From positions 310,001-374,000 of the forward strand of contig CAJNDS010002152.1 in the NCBI GenBank assembly GCA_905221605.1: a DNA stretch of 64,000 bases, written 5' to 3'. This DNA is from Symbiodinium natans. Its lineage: Eukaryota > Sar > Dinophyceae > Suessiales > Symbiodiniaceae. Made by a program: the position numbers and the translations under genes. Positions within the stretch are counted from its first letter, which is position 1; each line of letters starts with the position of its first letter. Below the pieces are notes generated by a model. It worked only from the letters and a program-made list of their open reading frames with translations. It ran no database searches and was not told the DNA's origin. This document shows positions 20,471 to 32,120 of this stretch, one piece after another.

Positions 20471-23400
20471 CACACCCTCTTGCTTGCCCGCAAGGTACCG
20501 ATGTGCGTACAGCGACATCAGTTCACGCAGCTCTGAGTCCTGTCGAAGTCTCCACTCAAGCAAAATGAACGACAGCACGCGAATGCAATGCCAGCGACTG
20601 TCAGGGTACGCCAGTGCCTTCTGCACCAACTCGCAGAAGGTCAGGCTTTCAACGCGAATCACGCTGGCCTCAGCTATGGCCTGCCCAAGGCACCAGAATG
20701 CCATCAGCCAAGGCCGGAAGAAGCGACCTAGCCTGCGCCACGCCGATGTGCTGGAAGGGGCTCCATAGGACCACTTCGCAAAGGTAGTCTGCCTTTGCGT
20801 TCGGATACAGTTCGCTGCCCCGTGCCAGCCTTCCGAACTTACGCTGCAAACAACGCATCACTTGCACAGACTTCTGGTGTCGGTACCGCCAGTTCGAGCC
20901 AAGATGGGCGTTATTCTGGGGCACCAGCCTTGCCCAAGACCTCAGTTTCTTCATGTCTAAGCGCTCATGCAAGCATGGGCAACACAACCTCACAGCTGGC
21001 GTGTCTGGCAAACCACAGGAGTCTTTAAGTCTTCATGATCCCAGGGTTTGCCAAAGGTCCTATAGAAACTCTTTAATGGTCTCCCATGGGGTACACGGGT
21101 CTCGTGCAGCACATCACCCGCTGGCATCTAGCCCCTCATTAGGAAGGCAGCGTCGCACTAAGCAAACAAGCAGGTGCCCCTGGCCAGCCCCAGGTTCGCA
21201 GTTTCGTGGACTCCTGCAAACCTCGCAATATTTCCGGCCCTCTGCCCCCAAAAGAAAGCCAGCGAACTCATACCTCCATTATTGACCTGACTTCAACCAG
21301 CCTGTACTACCATGACTGGATACCATGGTCAGGCAACCGTGCAAGGTTCATGGAACCGAGCCGCCGTTGACCGGCCAGGATCCACTTCAGCATCTGTCGG
21401 CAAGTCCGGCAAAGACACGGTCCTCGCAAGGGTACTTCTCATCACAACCATACAGATGCACTGCCTGCAGCAGCAATAAGCTTATCAGGCAGCAATAATT
21501 ACTATGTAAGCAGATTCGGGCGCCTCCGCTGCTTCGACAACTCTCTGTCTTTGTCATGCACGGTATAGCGAATGGCACCCGTCTCAATGAAGAACATGTG
21601 TCGAGATGCGTCCACGAGACCTCGCGGACCAACCCCCCCGTGTGAAATCAAATGGTCATATGATGTCATGGGCTGCTACTGCCACACATGCTCTCTTTGG
21701 CTGCGGCTGAACAGCGGATCACCAGCAGCTAAGTCCATTGAGCTTAACGTCTGCGCGCTCATACCTTCTTCCGGAGCTCTGGGCGCAAAACACTTGAAAT
21801 AAAGATGCCAACGTGTACTGCAACCAGGCGGCGGTTTAGAACGGCCTGCCGGGGGGCTGCATGGCATTACAGCGGCTGGCATGCCATTCACTGGAGCTCT
21901 GCTTAGCAACCTGCATCTCTCCCCATCTCTCTGAAGACCAGCCTCATTCATGCCTGCGACTTGATTGAACCTTAAGTGATGGTACAAGCAAGCCTGGGAG
22001 GTCGCGACATGTCACAGTACGCAATCGGGTCAGGATGGGTCAGGGCAGCTGATGCCGCGCCAAGACGCACAGGATGCTTCTTGAGGTTGCGGTAGTGAGT
22101 GTAAAAGGTCAGCTCGTTCCTACCCATCGGCTTTATGCACTTGAACACATACATGGCACTGCACAGTGCGTCCTGAGCTGCTCCGTGAGAGAACTGAGGA
22201 TCGTGATGCGCCTCGAATACACTCGAGCCGGGGGAAAGGCAGCGAGAAGTATGTCAGAGGCCCTGCGCAGGTGCGGACAGGGAATGACAGCAGCCCGCAA
22301 TATTCTGACCAAGTCTCCCCTCCGGAACACGATCATGAGAGGTGCTCGTGGCCTTGACATGCCGGAAGATGCAAAAACTGGGGTAGAGCGGCGGGACTTG
22401 CTCAGACTCTGGGTGTTCAGCATACTCCACGTAACGCAGAACCTGCAAGGACAAGCCAACTATGTCACCGCTGGGCCGCTACTGCCGCTGCTGCGGGCTC
22501 TGCCCCTTCTCTTTTTGCAGCCAGGGGTGCTCGGAAGCAGAGGTCCATGGGAACCTTCTGCTGCTTGAGGTAGCGGCGGAGCAGCCAGAACCTGGACCCA
22601 CGATCTCTCTCTCCCTCTCTCCCTTTTTGACAGGCCCAAAAAACAATGCTTTGTAACCAGGGCGGCCTCAACTCGAGGAAATCTCCGGCAAAACACAGCG
22701 CTCCTTCGCTCCTACTGTGGGGCGGCAAAGCCTTGCTGGTCCGAGGCCAGCACTGCTTGGAGCGGTCGGCTTGCATGTTCCGGAGCTGGGACATGGATCC
22801 CTGAGCACACGATGCTGACATGGGGGTTTCCGAAACTAGGGGTACCTTATTGGGGTCCTTCTAATGATCCCTTCTATTTGGGGAACTATATTAGGGTTTT
22901 TATGAATGCATCTCCAAGAATGTCCAGGTCCCTGATGCTCTTCGAGCTATAGTTGCTACGCGGTATGCGTCATACCATTCCAAATTGTCTCAGCAATGGC
23001 ATTTTTCCTGTATTTCTCTTCGCTCGTGTTCTACCGTAACCAAGGGACCCGGCAAAATCTCTCTCTCTGCAGCGCAAGCACTTGTAGAGTATTTCAGTGA
23101 GCCTGTTTGGTACAGCACTAGTATAAGACAGGAAGCTGTAACCTGGGTGGAACTTACCATAGATTTCATCTCCAAATATGGCTGCATAGGAGGTTTTCTC
23201 GACGAAGGCAATTGTATGAGCAAGCTCTCTGCCGCTTTCCGTAGCGCAGTGCTCAAGTTGTTCAAAGAAAACCGTATTCCTGTGCAACGTTTCCAGAAAC
23301 TGAAAAGACTTCTGGTTTTTTCAACTGCGAAAGTGGCTGGAGTCGGACTAGTCAAAAAGTGGCACGATGTCGACTTTCTCATTGCCACCTTATTCAACCT

Positions 23401-25823
23401 TCCTCACTGCCTACTTCAGCTGAGATGTAGTCCGAAACCAGCCAGAAGCAATGCTTACATGACGCTGTGGGAACCCATATTTCCGTTCAGAAACCCCCGG
23501 GAAAGTGATGCATGATTCGCCACCGAAGAACTTAATTAGCTGACCTCGAGCTTTGAAAAGCTTTGCTCGTTGCTACTCGCAACATTGTTCTCGAAAGCCC
23601 CGTGAGGCTGAGAGTGACTTGGCTAAATATTAGGGTCCCCTATTTTCATCTATTTTCGTAAACAGTGTACTCAGCCCCCTTCTCAGATCCGGGCAGTAAT
23701 GGAGCTAATGAAGGAGGAGAATAGGACCAGACCAGCAATCAAGACCTCTGAGCAAGAGGTGTACGTCTCACAGATGCTGCCGAAGCGAGGTGAACTTTCT
23801 TGGATCAGGTGCAGCTTGGGCGCCAAGATGGCAAAGCAACGTTCAGCAACATTTTGCGGATGGACCTGAAGGCTCCGAGCCCTCCATGGCAGTGGTGCTC
23901 CCAGCAGCTTGAGGGCCCCGCATCCATGGAGGCCGGTGTGAATTGCGTCAAAGACCAATGGAGGCTCGTGCCTGGGTATGTCGCAACAGCTGAACACGGC
24001 GTGAGATGCAACCCAAAGGCCAAGATGAAAATTGCCATACTTGCGCATGAAGAAAGCCAGGTCTCTGTAGCGGAAAAACAAGTCTGCGTCTACCTTCTGC
24101 ATTTTGTAAGCCTGGGCCGCAGTGCCAAACACGCACACACTGAACGTCAAGCTGTGCATCATGTTTGCCTCCCTGAGCAGATTGCAACCGCAGCACGTCC
24201 AGCCAATTGTGTAGGGGCTGCCCCAAGCTCCCGATGAGGTAGAAGGTCGCCGCAATGAAATGATTGACCAGAAGCAGCATGAGCTTAGGATACCAGCAGC
24301 TGCTTTCGCTTTGAACAAGATCAAGTACCAAACCTGCCCTCAGTGCCTAAGAGCGGGACAATCATACGGAAGATGTTCACCAGAATAAAGACCGCCTGCA
24401 ACAGAGGCAACCTCTTCCGTGTGGCGTGCAACATGCTCAATTTTTGCCCGAGACAGTTCACACACCTCGGACGTGATCCGATCCTTGATCATCGCCAGGA
24501 TTCGCTTGAGTTTCACCTGACGCCGTGACTTTTGCAGCACAGCATGACCAGCCTGCTGCGCCAGAAGACCGATTGCTGACATGTTGCGTCACACGGCGTG
24601 ACGACTGATGCAACCAAGCTGCAAGACGAAGAAGCCGGACAGTCCGAACCTCGCTGCAACTCGTGGTCTTCTACTGCAGCTCAACACTTCGCGGCATCGG
24701 AACCCGACTGCTACATTGGGAACGTCATTGGAATGTCAGGGCACCACTCGAAGAGATCGCAGCAGCCTGTTGACCGATCCCGGGTCGGTTGCTTCCTGTG
24801 ATCCCGAAATATTCCTGGGAGGCTCGGGAATGCATCAGACGCTTCCCCTCACAAAGCACTACGACGACATCCTAGGACGTTCGTCGTAGTATGCGACGTA
24901 GCGACTAGCTTCAACATGCCCAAGTGCTTGTTAGTAGCCAGCTGTAATGGTTACCGAAACTTCAGCAGAGCGGCACAATCGTGAAGATCCAGTCTGGGCC
25001 GCAGACCAGCCTGCTCTTTGAGCTTCCAGGCTTTCAGGCTCTTCGGTCCATGGATGAAGCTTCTTGGGCTGTGAGGTTCCAGAACGAAAGCTCTCTAGAG
25101 TTCTGAGATCGGCCGAGAATCAGATCCAGAATAAACCAGGTCTTCCTGGGCGTGGCAAACCCTGTACTGGACTTAGCGCTTCGCCTGAGCCCGCGCTTTC
25201 GCTGACAAATGCTTCCAGGCAGCAGATAGTTTATGAATATCGGCCATGGGTGCAAGTTGACGGTGCCTCTTTGAGTTCAGAAAGCATGCACAACCGATGT
25301 CTTCCACCCTTCATAGGGGTGGCAGATAACATCCTCGCCTTCCTGGACAAAGCCCGTGATCAAGGACATTCCAATATCGCAGGTCCAGAAGATCTGTGTA
25401 ATCCAATCCATCCTTTGTGGTGCCATTGCTTACTTCATCCGTACACGGACTCACATGGCCACTTCAAGCTCCCTTCTCTCCAAAAACTGGTTGTCTTGCT
25501 TCCGCCAGGATGCGTGTCCGTGAACAAAGTGGGATCCTCAGTTTCCGACCGAGGATCCCAAAGGAACAAGGCCACGGATCTATCAGTGATCTATCGGACC
25601 CCTGACCTTTATCCGATTTTCCCCCTGTAGTGCTGCTGCGGAACAGGGTCAAAAGCAGTGAGCGGGATGGTCACGACATCCTCATGCGACAGTGCAGGCC
25701 GGACGCGCGCAGGCCGGACGAGCAGCACATGGTCCCCAAAGAGACGAGAGCAGGGCAGAGAAGCTGACATGAGCCGGGCAGCATAGAAGAGGAGCAACAT
25801 GGAGATGAAATCCCATGCCACTC
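20321..25823 (-). CDS. EAG/CNG-like six-TM channel with cyclic-nucleotide-binding domain
   Basis: Resolved exons: 25823-25783 (S1, VAWDFISMLLLFY), 25680-~25633 (DVVTIPLTAFDP), 25412-~25340 (S2, FWTCDIGMSLITGF), 25161-~25115 (S3, RKTWFILDLIL), 24766-24745 and 24516-24466 (S4, LLRSLRV then VKLKRILAMIKDRITSE), 24395-24360, 24283-~24190 (S5, LLLVNHFIAATFYLIG), ~24000-23922 (pore, LHWSLTQFTPASMD), 23865-23824, 23745-23695 (S6, LVLFSSFISSIT), 22800-22754, 22591-22531 (FWLLRRYLKQQKVPMD), 22442-~22405, 22211-22173, 22119-22071, 21620-~21535 and 20792-20733 (cyclic-nucleotide fold: HMFFIETGAIRYTV, DYLCEVVLWSPF), 20680-20499 and 20375-20321. The order matches KCNH/CNG channels of the plasma membrane, gated by voltage or cyclic nucleotides. 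The pore lacks the GYG/GFG potassium filter. Introns begin GT, GC or GA. N- and C-terminal exons are incomplete. Confidence 0.85.
20441..20468. repeat. (CA)n microsatellite in intron 20498-20376
   Basis: About 14 CA units lie inside a short intron between the cyclic-nucleotide-binding domain and the tail exon of the EAG-like channel. Confidence 0.95.
22822..22903. mobile_element. MITE-like inverted-repeat element, copy 2 (intronic)
   Basis: Starts GGGGGTTTCCGAAAC and continues with GGTACCTTATTGGGGTCC and CTATTTGGGGAAC, matching copy 1. The right end is decayed. It lies just beyond the acceptor end of the 894-bp intron 23694-22801 of the EAG-like channel. Confidence 0.65.
22985..23515 (+). 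other. Open frame nested antisense inside a channel intron
   Basis: A 176-codon plus-strand frame, opening at a TTG, occupies most of intron 23694-22801. Its translation is protein-like (ALVEYFSEPVWYSTS, VLKLFKENRIPVQRF) and the sequence is more AT-rich than its surroundings. It may be a remnant of a mobile element, a nested gene or chance. I do not recognise a family. Confidence 0.25.
23629..23660. mobile_element. Fragment of the MITE-like element (right end)
   Basis: TTAGGGTCCCCTATTTTC followed by TATTTTCGTAAAC resembles the right terminal part of copy 1. It lies at the donor end of the same intron that carries copy 2. Confidence 0.4.
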
Positions 25824-27617
25824 CTTGGCTTTGGCATCGGAAAGGCTGCAAAAATATGGTCCCTACATTACCCCTAAGGTCCCTTACAAAAAAGCCGGCT
25901 TGCAGCGGAACCCCCCTGCTGCGGTCAGACAAGCCCGTGTGTGAGAAGCAGTCCCTCTGACAATCTTGCCTCTCGTTTGGAGCTCCCTATGCGCTCCCCC
26001 CGGCGTTCTCAACTTTCGACCATGCTTCGCCTGGGGCCATGTGGTGAAAGGATGAAGCCATACGGCGCTTTCTGCACCATCTGCTCCTGTCAAACGTGCA
26101 CCCTCACGCTTTTCCCTCCCCCCCCCCTTCCGCGATATGCACTCTGCAAAAACCCAGCTGCCTCCCAGGTTTCTTGATGATCAGTCGTGGCGGCTATAGA
26201 CCTGCGCACGGCTGGCATCAACCAGCTCGGCACGAGCCTCGACAACGCTGCGTCACGAATTGGAAGCCTGATCTGCTCATCCTTAATCTCCTCCAAGTAG
26301 GCCGTGCTTCTCCTAGGGCACAGTTGCGGTAGCATGCTGTCTAGAATCTACTGCCAAATCAGCTGCAACATCTGCCCCCCATGGTGTCCCGATGTGCTGC
26401 GACATCCAAAGCTCACGGAGGGAAAGGCCATCGGCAATTGCCTGACAGAGGGCACAAGAAACCCGAAGCCCCGCGCCAGGGCATGGCCGTGCCTTTTGAA
26501 CACTGGAGATCCTCTTGCAGCTCTCCCCCTTGCATCAGTGCTGGACAGATTCCCAAACATGCCACTCCACGGCTGTTGAACCCGTCGTCCCAGACATTTA
26601 CAAGGGTTTGATAGTCAAGCCTCTACATGGACCTCATGGAAACAACTGCACTACAACGAACACATGGCAGGGCTGCACCCAACTCGTTTGCATTGCTTTG
26701 AGTCGGCCTTCGTCAGTCCGGGATGCAGGTTCGCAAGTCTTCCCCGAAATGCTGAGAGCTGCACTCATCCTCTATGATGCCTTCAAAGGTCACCTATGCG
26801 AAACGGCTGCAAAGTACGAGCAAAATCACACTCCTGTCCTGCTCCGCATGCCTCCAAGCTCCTTCGCTCCCGAGGCACCGTGGGGCTCAGATCCATTGCC
26901 TGTGCACTCAGATCCAGTGCCTGTCAAGCTGAACATGGCGGTGCATGCTTCGAGAAAGCCGTCCAGATGCCTTGTATTTCTCGATTTCCGTCCTTAAAAG
27001 GCCCAGACACGCAAAATGTTAGCGCTCATGCTGTTTCAACTGCCTTCTGGACTCTATGCCTGTGTGCAGCACAGGCACCGCAATCGAGTCAACTCCTCAG
27101 GAACTTCGAACGCAAGGAGCAAACGAAGCTGCTCCACAGTCTGGAAGTTCAGAAACAATTGGTTCAGAAAAATCGGGCTTCGGGGGAAAGATCCTAAGTG
27201 CCCAAGAACAAGAGGATGCCACTGATCTAAGAACAGGAACCTTCACTGATTCAATTCTTGGAAATATTGTCACCCCAACCGGGGTCGTTGGGTCTCACCA
27301 GCTACCACGACGACTACGCTGATCCCCATCTGCCATCAACCTCCGCGAATCGAGCCGCACCTAAGACTCCGAAGGTTCAGTGGATGGCTCCCTCTTGCAG
27401 CTGAAGGCTAGTAATTCCAGGCTTCAGAAGTCATGGGCCCAGTTTGAGCATGTGGTTGGAAGGCACAACCCTGGGTTTCAAAGTTTTCAGATGGTTTCAA
27501 GAGGCTCTTCAAGCCTTTCTGCTGGATTCTCTCTACGTGGGCTACGCCGACCGAAAGTATGCGGCTCGCGTGGCCGTCGGCATTCCTTAAGGGCTCTACA
27601 CCGGACACACCGGACAC
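25824..27617. other. Upstream intron/spacer of the EAG-like channel; nothing resolved
   Basis: The S1 exon at 25823 opens with an AG acceptor, so one or more N-terminal exons must lie upstream. Only the coiled-coil segment at 27747-27618 is a candidate. The rest shows no domain. Confidence 0.4.
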
Positions 27618-27747
27618 CTTGAAAACTTTGACATGAGATCCTTGCAACACGGCCAGACGAGAGACGTCAACATGGTGCCGAGATGCCTGCTCTCTCTCAT
27701 CATTGAACGACTCCAGTCTTGCCAAGAGCTCGCGGAAGCCCGTTTTC
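27618..27747 (-). CDS. Coiled-coil exon, possibly N-terminus of the EAG-like channel
   Basis: Bounded by a GTCAG acceptor at 27748 and an AAG/GTGTCC donor at 27617. It encodes 43 residues, including TGFRELLARLESFNDEREQ, likely helical. Same strand and about 1.8 kb upstream of the first S1 exon, so it could be the cytoplasmic N-terminus of that channel, or belong to another gene. Confidence 0.4.
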
Positions 27748-27772
27748 CTGACTGGCTGAGGTTTTTTCAAAG

Positions 27773-27807
27773 CCCTAAACCCTAAACCCTAAACCCTAAA
27801 CCCTAAA
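27773..27807. repeat. Perfect CCCTAAA telomere-like array
   Basis: Five consecutive CCCTAAA units with no mismatch lie just upstream of the coiled-coil exon. Confidence 0.95.
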
Positions 27808-28139
27808 GAGAGGATGTGTAGAATCTCCAGCTGAGAGGCGAAGCATCTGCTTCAGATTCCATCGATCGAGCCCAGGCTCCCTCTTAACCCGGCTTGGGCG
27901 GCGCAGAAAAGCTTCGGATTGCTTCAGATTCCACACCCTAAGGGACCCTACGTCCTGCAACTGGCTACACTTGTAGCTGTCTACGCTGAGTCTGCACGAA
28001 CTATCCCTGAGTGCTTTATTGTGAGTAGGAAGTAACTGAGGCCACTAGCTTCGGACGCCATGTTCGACACTGCTCCGGCTCGAAAGCTTCGAGCCCCATG
28101 GTGCGGATGCACGAGATACTTGTTTGGGAAAATCGAAAC

Positions 28140-28358
28140 CCTCAAGAAGCACCGCTGCAACTTCTGCTTCACCTCAACTGCCTCTTGCAATGACAGGACT
28201 GCGCCGGAAGCGCCATCATCAATCGCCAACGTTTGGGACACTTGGGCTCTGCAGGCCTCCAGAGTGCTCTCCGAGGCCCCGCCCAATAGCTCAAACGCAA
28301 AGCTTTGAGCCAAGTACGGGCGTTCTGGCGGCAAAGGCAGAGTTCGGGACACAAGCAC
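28140..28358 (-). CDS. Exon of an unidentified protein
   Basis: The minus-strand frame encodes YLAQSFAFELLGGASESTLE and, further on, SGAVLSLQEAVEVKQKLQRC, ending near a GTTTCG donor at about 28137. Composition and helical character suggest real coding sequence. The family is unknown and other exons of this gene were not identified. Confidence 0.4.
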
Positions 28359-28837
28359 CAGTCAACTCCATGCTGTACCGTGTCACACTTTGGAGGGCCC
28401 CACTCCCTAAGCATAGGCAAGGCAGCAGCGGGCTGGCACCAATGATGAGGCACATCGTGCAGACGCACGCCAGGATCGATCTCGCCTGGCTGCCATGCAT
28501 GCAGTGCGGGTGCCAACGAACACAAAGGAGTACCTGTTTGCTCTGCCTTGTTCAGTCATGGCTTTGCGGGCTTCTCTGCTCTGGGTGGGCCTATTCAATA
28601 TTGGCATCGTTTCCCTCATCTCTGCGGTCGGATCTCGAGGTTTGTGCTTCACAGTAACACAGGTTGGAGTGGGAAGAGTTTCGGGGTCATGGCAGTAACC
28701 TGTGGATCACAACTTTTGCCGACCATGTCTGAATGCCCTTTCCACCAGAACGATATTGCAAACTCCCACAGGCTGAACAAGCAGACTCACAGGTTCATGT
28801 CGTTTGGAATCTGCACATGTTATTGTATGCCCAAAGC

Positions 28838-29164
28838 TCAGGCCTGCAGTGACGAGCAGGTGCAAAGCTCGAGGCACGTGGACTCAATCCTAAGCGAGCA
28901 TTCTGGCGCAAATGCCAGGGCTGCGTGCTTCTGCTTTTGCGTGGGCCTTCTACGGCAAACTGCAACACAGCTCGTGCCCGACGCTCTCAATTGTTTTGCT
29001 CGTGCCGCAAGGTCTGCCATCTCCGACCAGGAACATCCCTTTTCATTTGGATCGTGATATGCCTCAATGCATTTCCAACAAACGACTGGTACTGGTAGTG
29101 ATCTAAATGCTCTATCTTCGTCATTTGAACCTACCTGGTGAAACATGGAAGCAATATGCTCCAC
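28838..29164 (-). CDS. Possible exon of an unidentified protein
   Basis: The minus-strand frame contains CWKCIEAYHDPNEKGCSW and EMADLAARAKQLRASG, with a cluster of Cys and Trp. No splice sites were fixed and no family recognised, so it could be a fortuitous frame. Confidence 0.3.
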   Translation of the reverse strand: MEHIASMFHQVGSNDEDRAFRSLPVPVVCWKCIEAYHDPNEKGCSWSEMADLAARAKQLRASGTSCVAVCRRRPTQKQKHAALAFAPECSLRIESTCLELCTCSSLQA

Positions 29165-30511
29165 TGGACGAATTGTCTACCAGCACTACAATACTTGTAC
29201 TCACGAGACGTCTTCGCAGCTGCCCTTCTACAACCACCCACCAATCATCATGACGTGTAGCCACACCTCGCCCACGATGAAGCGCCTTCACTAAGAATCA
29301 TTAACATCTCATTCAAGCAGACAACAAGAAGCATTTGCACTGACAGATGTCTTTACCCACTGGTTTCAAAGGACGCGGCAGGTCGTTAGCCAACCTTGGC
29401 ACCGCTGACTTGCATCTCATGTAACAAGACCAAATCCGTACTTCTTTCCCAATGTGTGACTCTTTCGAACCACAAGGTCTGGTCAGTCATGCTCAGTATA
29501 CTCAGCTGGCTGCTCGAAGAAGCCTTCGCAAGCGTGACTAGGGATCCGGCATGGATGCCAGAGCACTCCTTGATGAAACGCTCGTGAAGCGACTTGGCCT
29601 AGCTCGTCTGCCGCAGCGGCAAAGCGGCAAGGGTCAGTTTTCACAGTGGCACCTAGAACCGCACCCCCAGCAGTCTGACCGCCTGTGTTGCTGCACAAAA
29701 GAAATGCAGCAGCCCTTTCATCACCTGCAAACACATCATCGTCGCAGTCCCTGTGAACCATGCGGTAACTGCTGTCAAGCAGTTCAGATTTAAACAAACA
29801 ATTGGAACAGTATGCTTCGGTTATGCTCTTGTGCCGTAAAGTCTAGAGACTGCAAACGCTGGGCCGGTATCCTGTTGAATTTGGTACCGCCTCGGCACGT
29901 TTACAGGAAAGACAAGCGCACTTGCACATAAAGCGACTGAGTTCTGAAAGTAATACGATATATTCAATGTGCAAGTGGCCCGTGGTGACTCACTGCACTA
30001 AAGTCACTACAGAGTCGTGACAAGTCCGCGCACGGAGCTCATCAGAACGGAACACGCAGGAAGTCCTGTGGCAGACGCAAAGATGTCGTCCCCCGGGCAT
30101 TCTGAGAGGTGTGTGAATAGTGCAGGAAGGCTATTAGCAGACGGGCCTGATCTTTTCAAACCCTCAGCTTCACTGAGCTTTGAAATTCAGGCCATATCAA
30201 ACACAAGCGAAACACGTCAGGAGATCACAGGACCTCAGGAAGAACGGCAGCCCTCCATGCGCACTCTATCGTAACCGCAGATCTCGTTGACCGTTTGATT
30301 CCTGAGGTCCCCCTTAGGGGGACAGTCTTCTGTCTGTCCCCTTTCAGGGGACGGGGAAGATAGCGATGGGCTTGGACGAGCTAGGACAGAAGCGGAGACT
30401 CAGAGGTTGCCGCGCGCGAGAGTTCCTGACCGGATTGTGAGGAAGCACATGAGACAGACAAGACCTGGTTAGCTTCGCAAGGAGTACGACACCTCTTACA
30501 GATGATCCAGA
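29165..30511. other. No gene resolved
   Basis: Only short frames on both strands. A near-palindrome at 30306-30352 (CCCCCTTAGGGGGACAG and CTGTCCCCTTTCAGGGG) could form a hairpin. Confidence 0.4.
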
Positions 30512-31848
30512 TTATGACACCCTTTTTTTGGTGCCGAATCGAAAAACGGAGCCGTTGAATTCAGGGCCCTGCAGTAGCTTAGAGAGCCAGCCCGCCTTGT
30601 GGTTCGGCAGGTGGCCCAGCGACTGGTCCGAAACACTCTTGGATGAGGTCCTTCCACTGTGCATCTGCTTGGACCCTGCCCGGGACGGTGGGCGTGATCC
30701 CATCGGCTCGGATACTTCACGAGAGGGCTTCCTCTCAATGCCAGGCAGAAGCCTGTTCACTGGCTTGGGGTCACCCTTGCTCAGCAGCAGCTCCATCTCA
30801 AGCAAGGTCTTCTCAGCTCGAGGTGACTTGCTTTTGAGCTCGGATGTGCTTGGTCTGTCCAGTACTTTAGGCTCAGCCTCTCGGGGTAGCCTTGAGTCAG
30901 TCCAAGTCCTGGGCAACGTCAGCTTCTTGGATTCGGACGGGGACGGGAGCGCCCGAACCTGCAACGTGGGGGATTTCTCCCGAAGGTTGCCCAGGCTTCC
31001 AGCCTTCATCATCTTCGGGGAGCTCTTGGGCGATGTCTTGGGCGTTCCCTTTGGTGAGCGGCCAGCTGGTGGTGGCAAGCCGTCTTCAGAAGCCCAAGGG
31101 CTCGGAGTCGGCGAGGCCTGGCACCGGAGCAGCAGATCATGAACAAACAGCATGCACTAGGGTTTACTTCGACATTCCGATCCGTGTGTGGAGGGGGGGA
31201 GAGGTCTCTCTATCATAAGAGTCATCATGCAGGCCCTCGCTTATGATGGATGATGGAGTGTGACCCCTCATGCTGGAGAGGACTTTCTCCGCATCCCAAC
31301 CTGACTGTCGGACTCCGATGCATCGGCCTCTCAGGATGCTTTCAATGGACTTTCTGATCGAAAGTTGCTACCACCGTGGGTGTACAAGTTAATTATACCA
31401 GTTCGAGCAGCCCCTGTATTTTAATATTCTTACAGACTGTTCCTGGACGAACTGACATCACCCCCCCCCCCCCCACCCCTGCCTCACTTCCGAGCGCGAT
31501 CAAATCCGACTCCAAGGGCATCAAGGGCTGCTTTGCTCTTGGAGGGGAATGGACGGGTCCCTTGGAGTCCATGGACAGCTTTGACGATCCACGCAGAGGC
31601 CGCCCAGACTCTAAGGCCGAGGATGATGTGCGGGAGTCTTCTGACGCACGATGTGCGATCTGCTGCATCTGCGCGTCTGACACCTGCCTCACGAGCCCGA
31701 TTGCTTGCGAGCAGCTCGTCCTAGGCACGGGTGCGAACCATAAAGGAACAGAGAAGAAACACACAAAAGCACGTGTATTGACACCATGAACGAACTTCGG
31801 ATGAACCGCTCCAAGACCCCGGCACTGAGGAGATGTTGCTGAAAGCAC
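30512..31848 (-). CDS. Ser/Pro/Lys-rich low-complexity protein (two exons)
   Basis: One exon at about 31800-31410 encodes SDAQMQQIAHRASEDSRTSS and continues Ser-rich. The next, from a GCCAG acceptor near 31123 to a stop at 30512, encodes SPKGTPKTSPKSSPKMMK-like repeats followed by more Ser, Pro, Lys and Arg. The SPK and TPK motifs resemble proline-directed phosphorylation sites. The protein is probably disordered and could be cytoskeletal, nuclear or regulatory; no domain decides. The gene lies downstream of the intronless gene at 32.1-33.6 kb on the same strand, 270 bases away. The join between the two exons was not proved. Confidence 0.5.
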
Positions 31849-32120
31849 TGCCCGTGCTTAGGCGACTGACCTTCCGCCGATCGCCTTAGCACGGAGAGCA
31901 CATTGAAATTGATGTAAACTCTACAAAGCCAGGAGATTGGCTGGAGATTGGGAGATTCTGGAGGTCACGGTATGCCGAGGGTGTGCATCTGAGAACCAGA
32001 GCCCTCACACTGTTTCTCCACTGCGTGGCCTCTCGTGTCCCTCAACCTTCGCCACCAACCTCATGTGCTTACTCCTTCGTATCTCAAGTGTTGCTCGGCA
32101 GGCGAGGCAACTCGGCCAAG

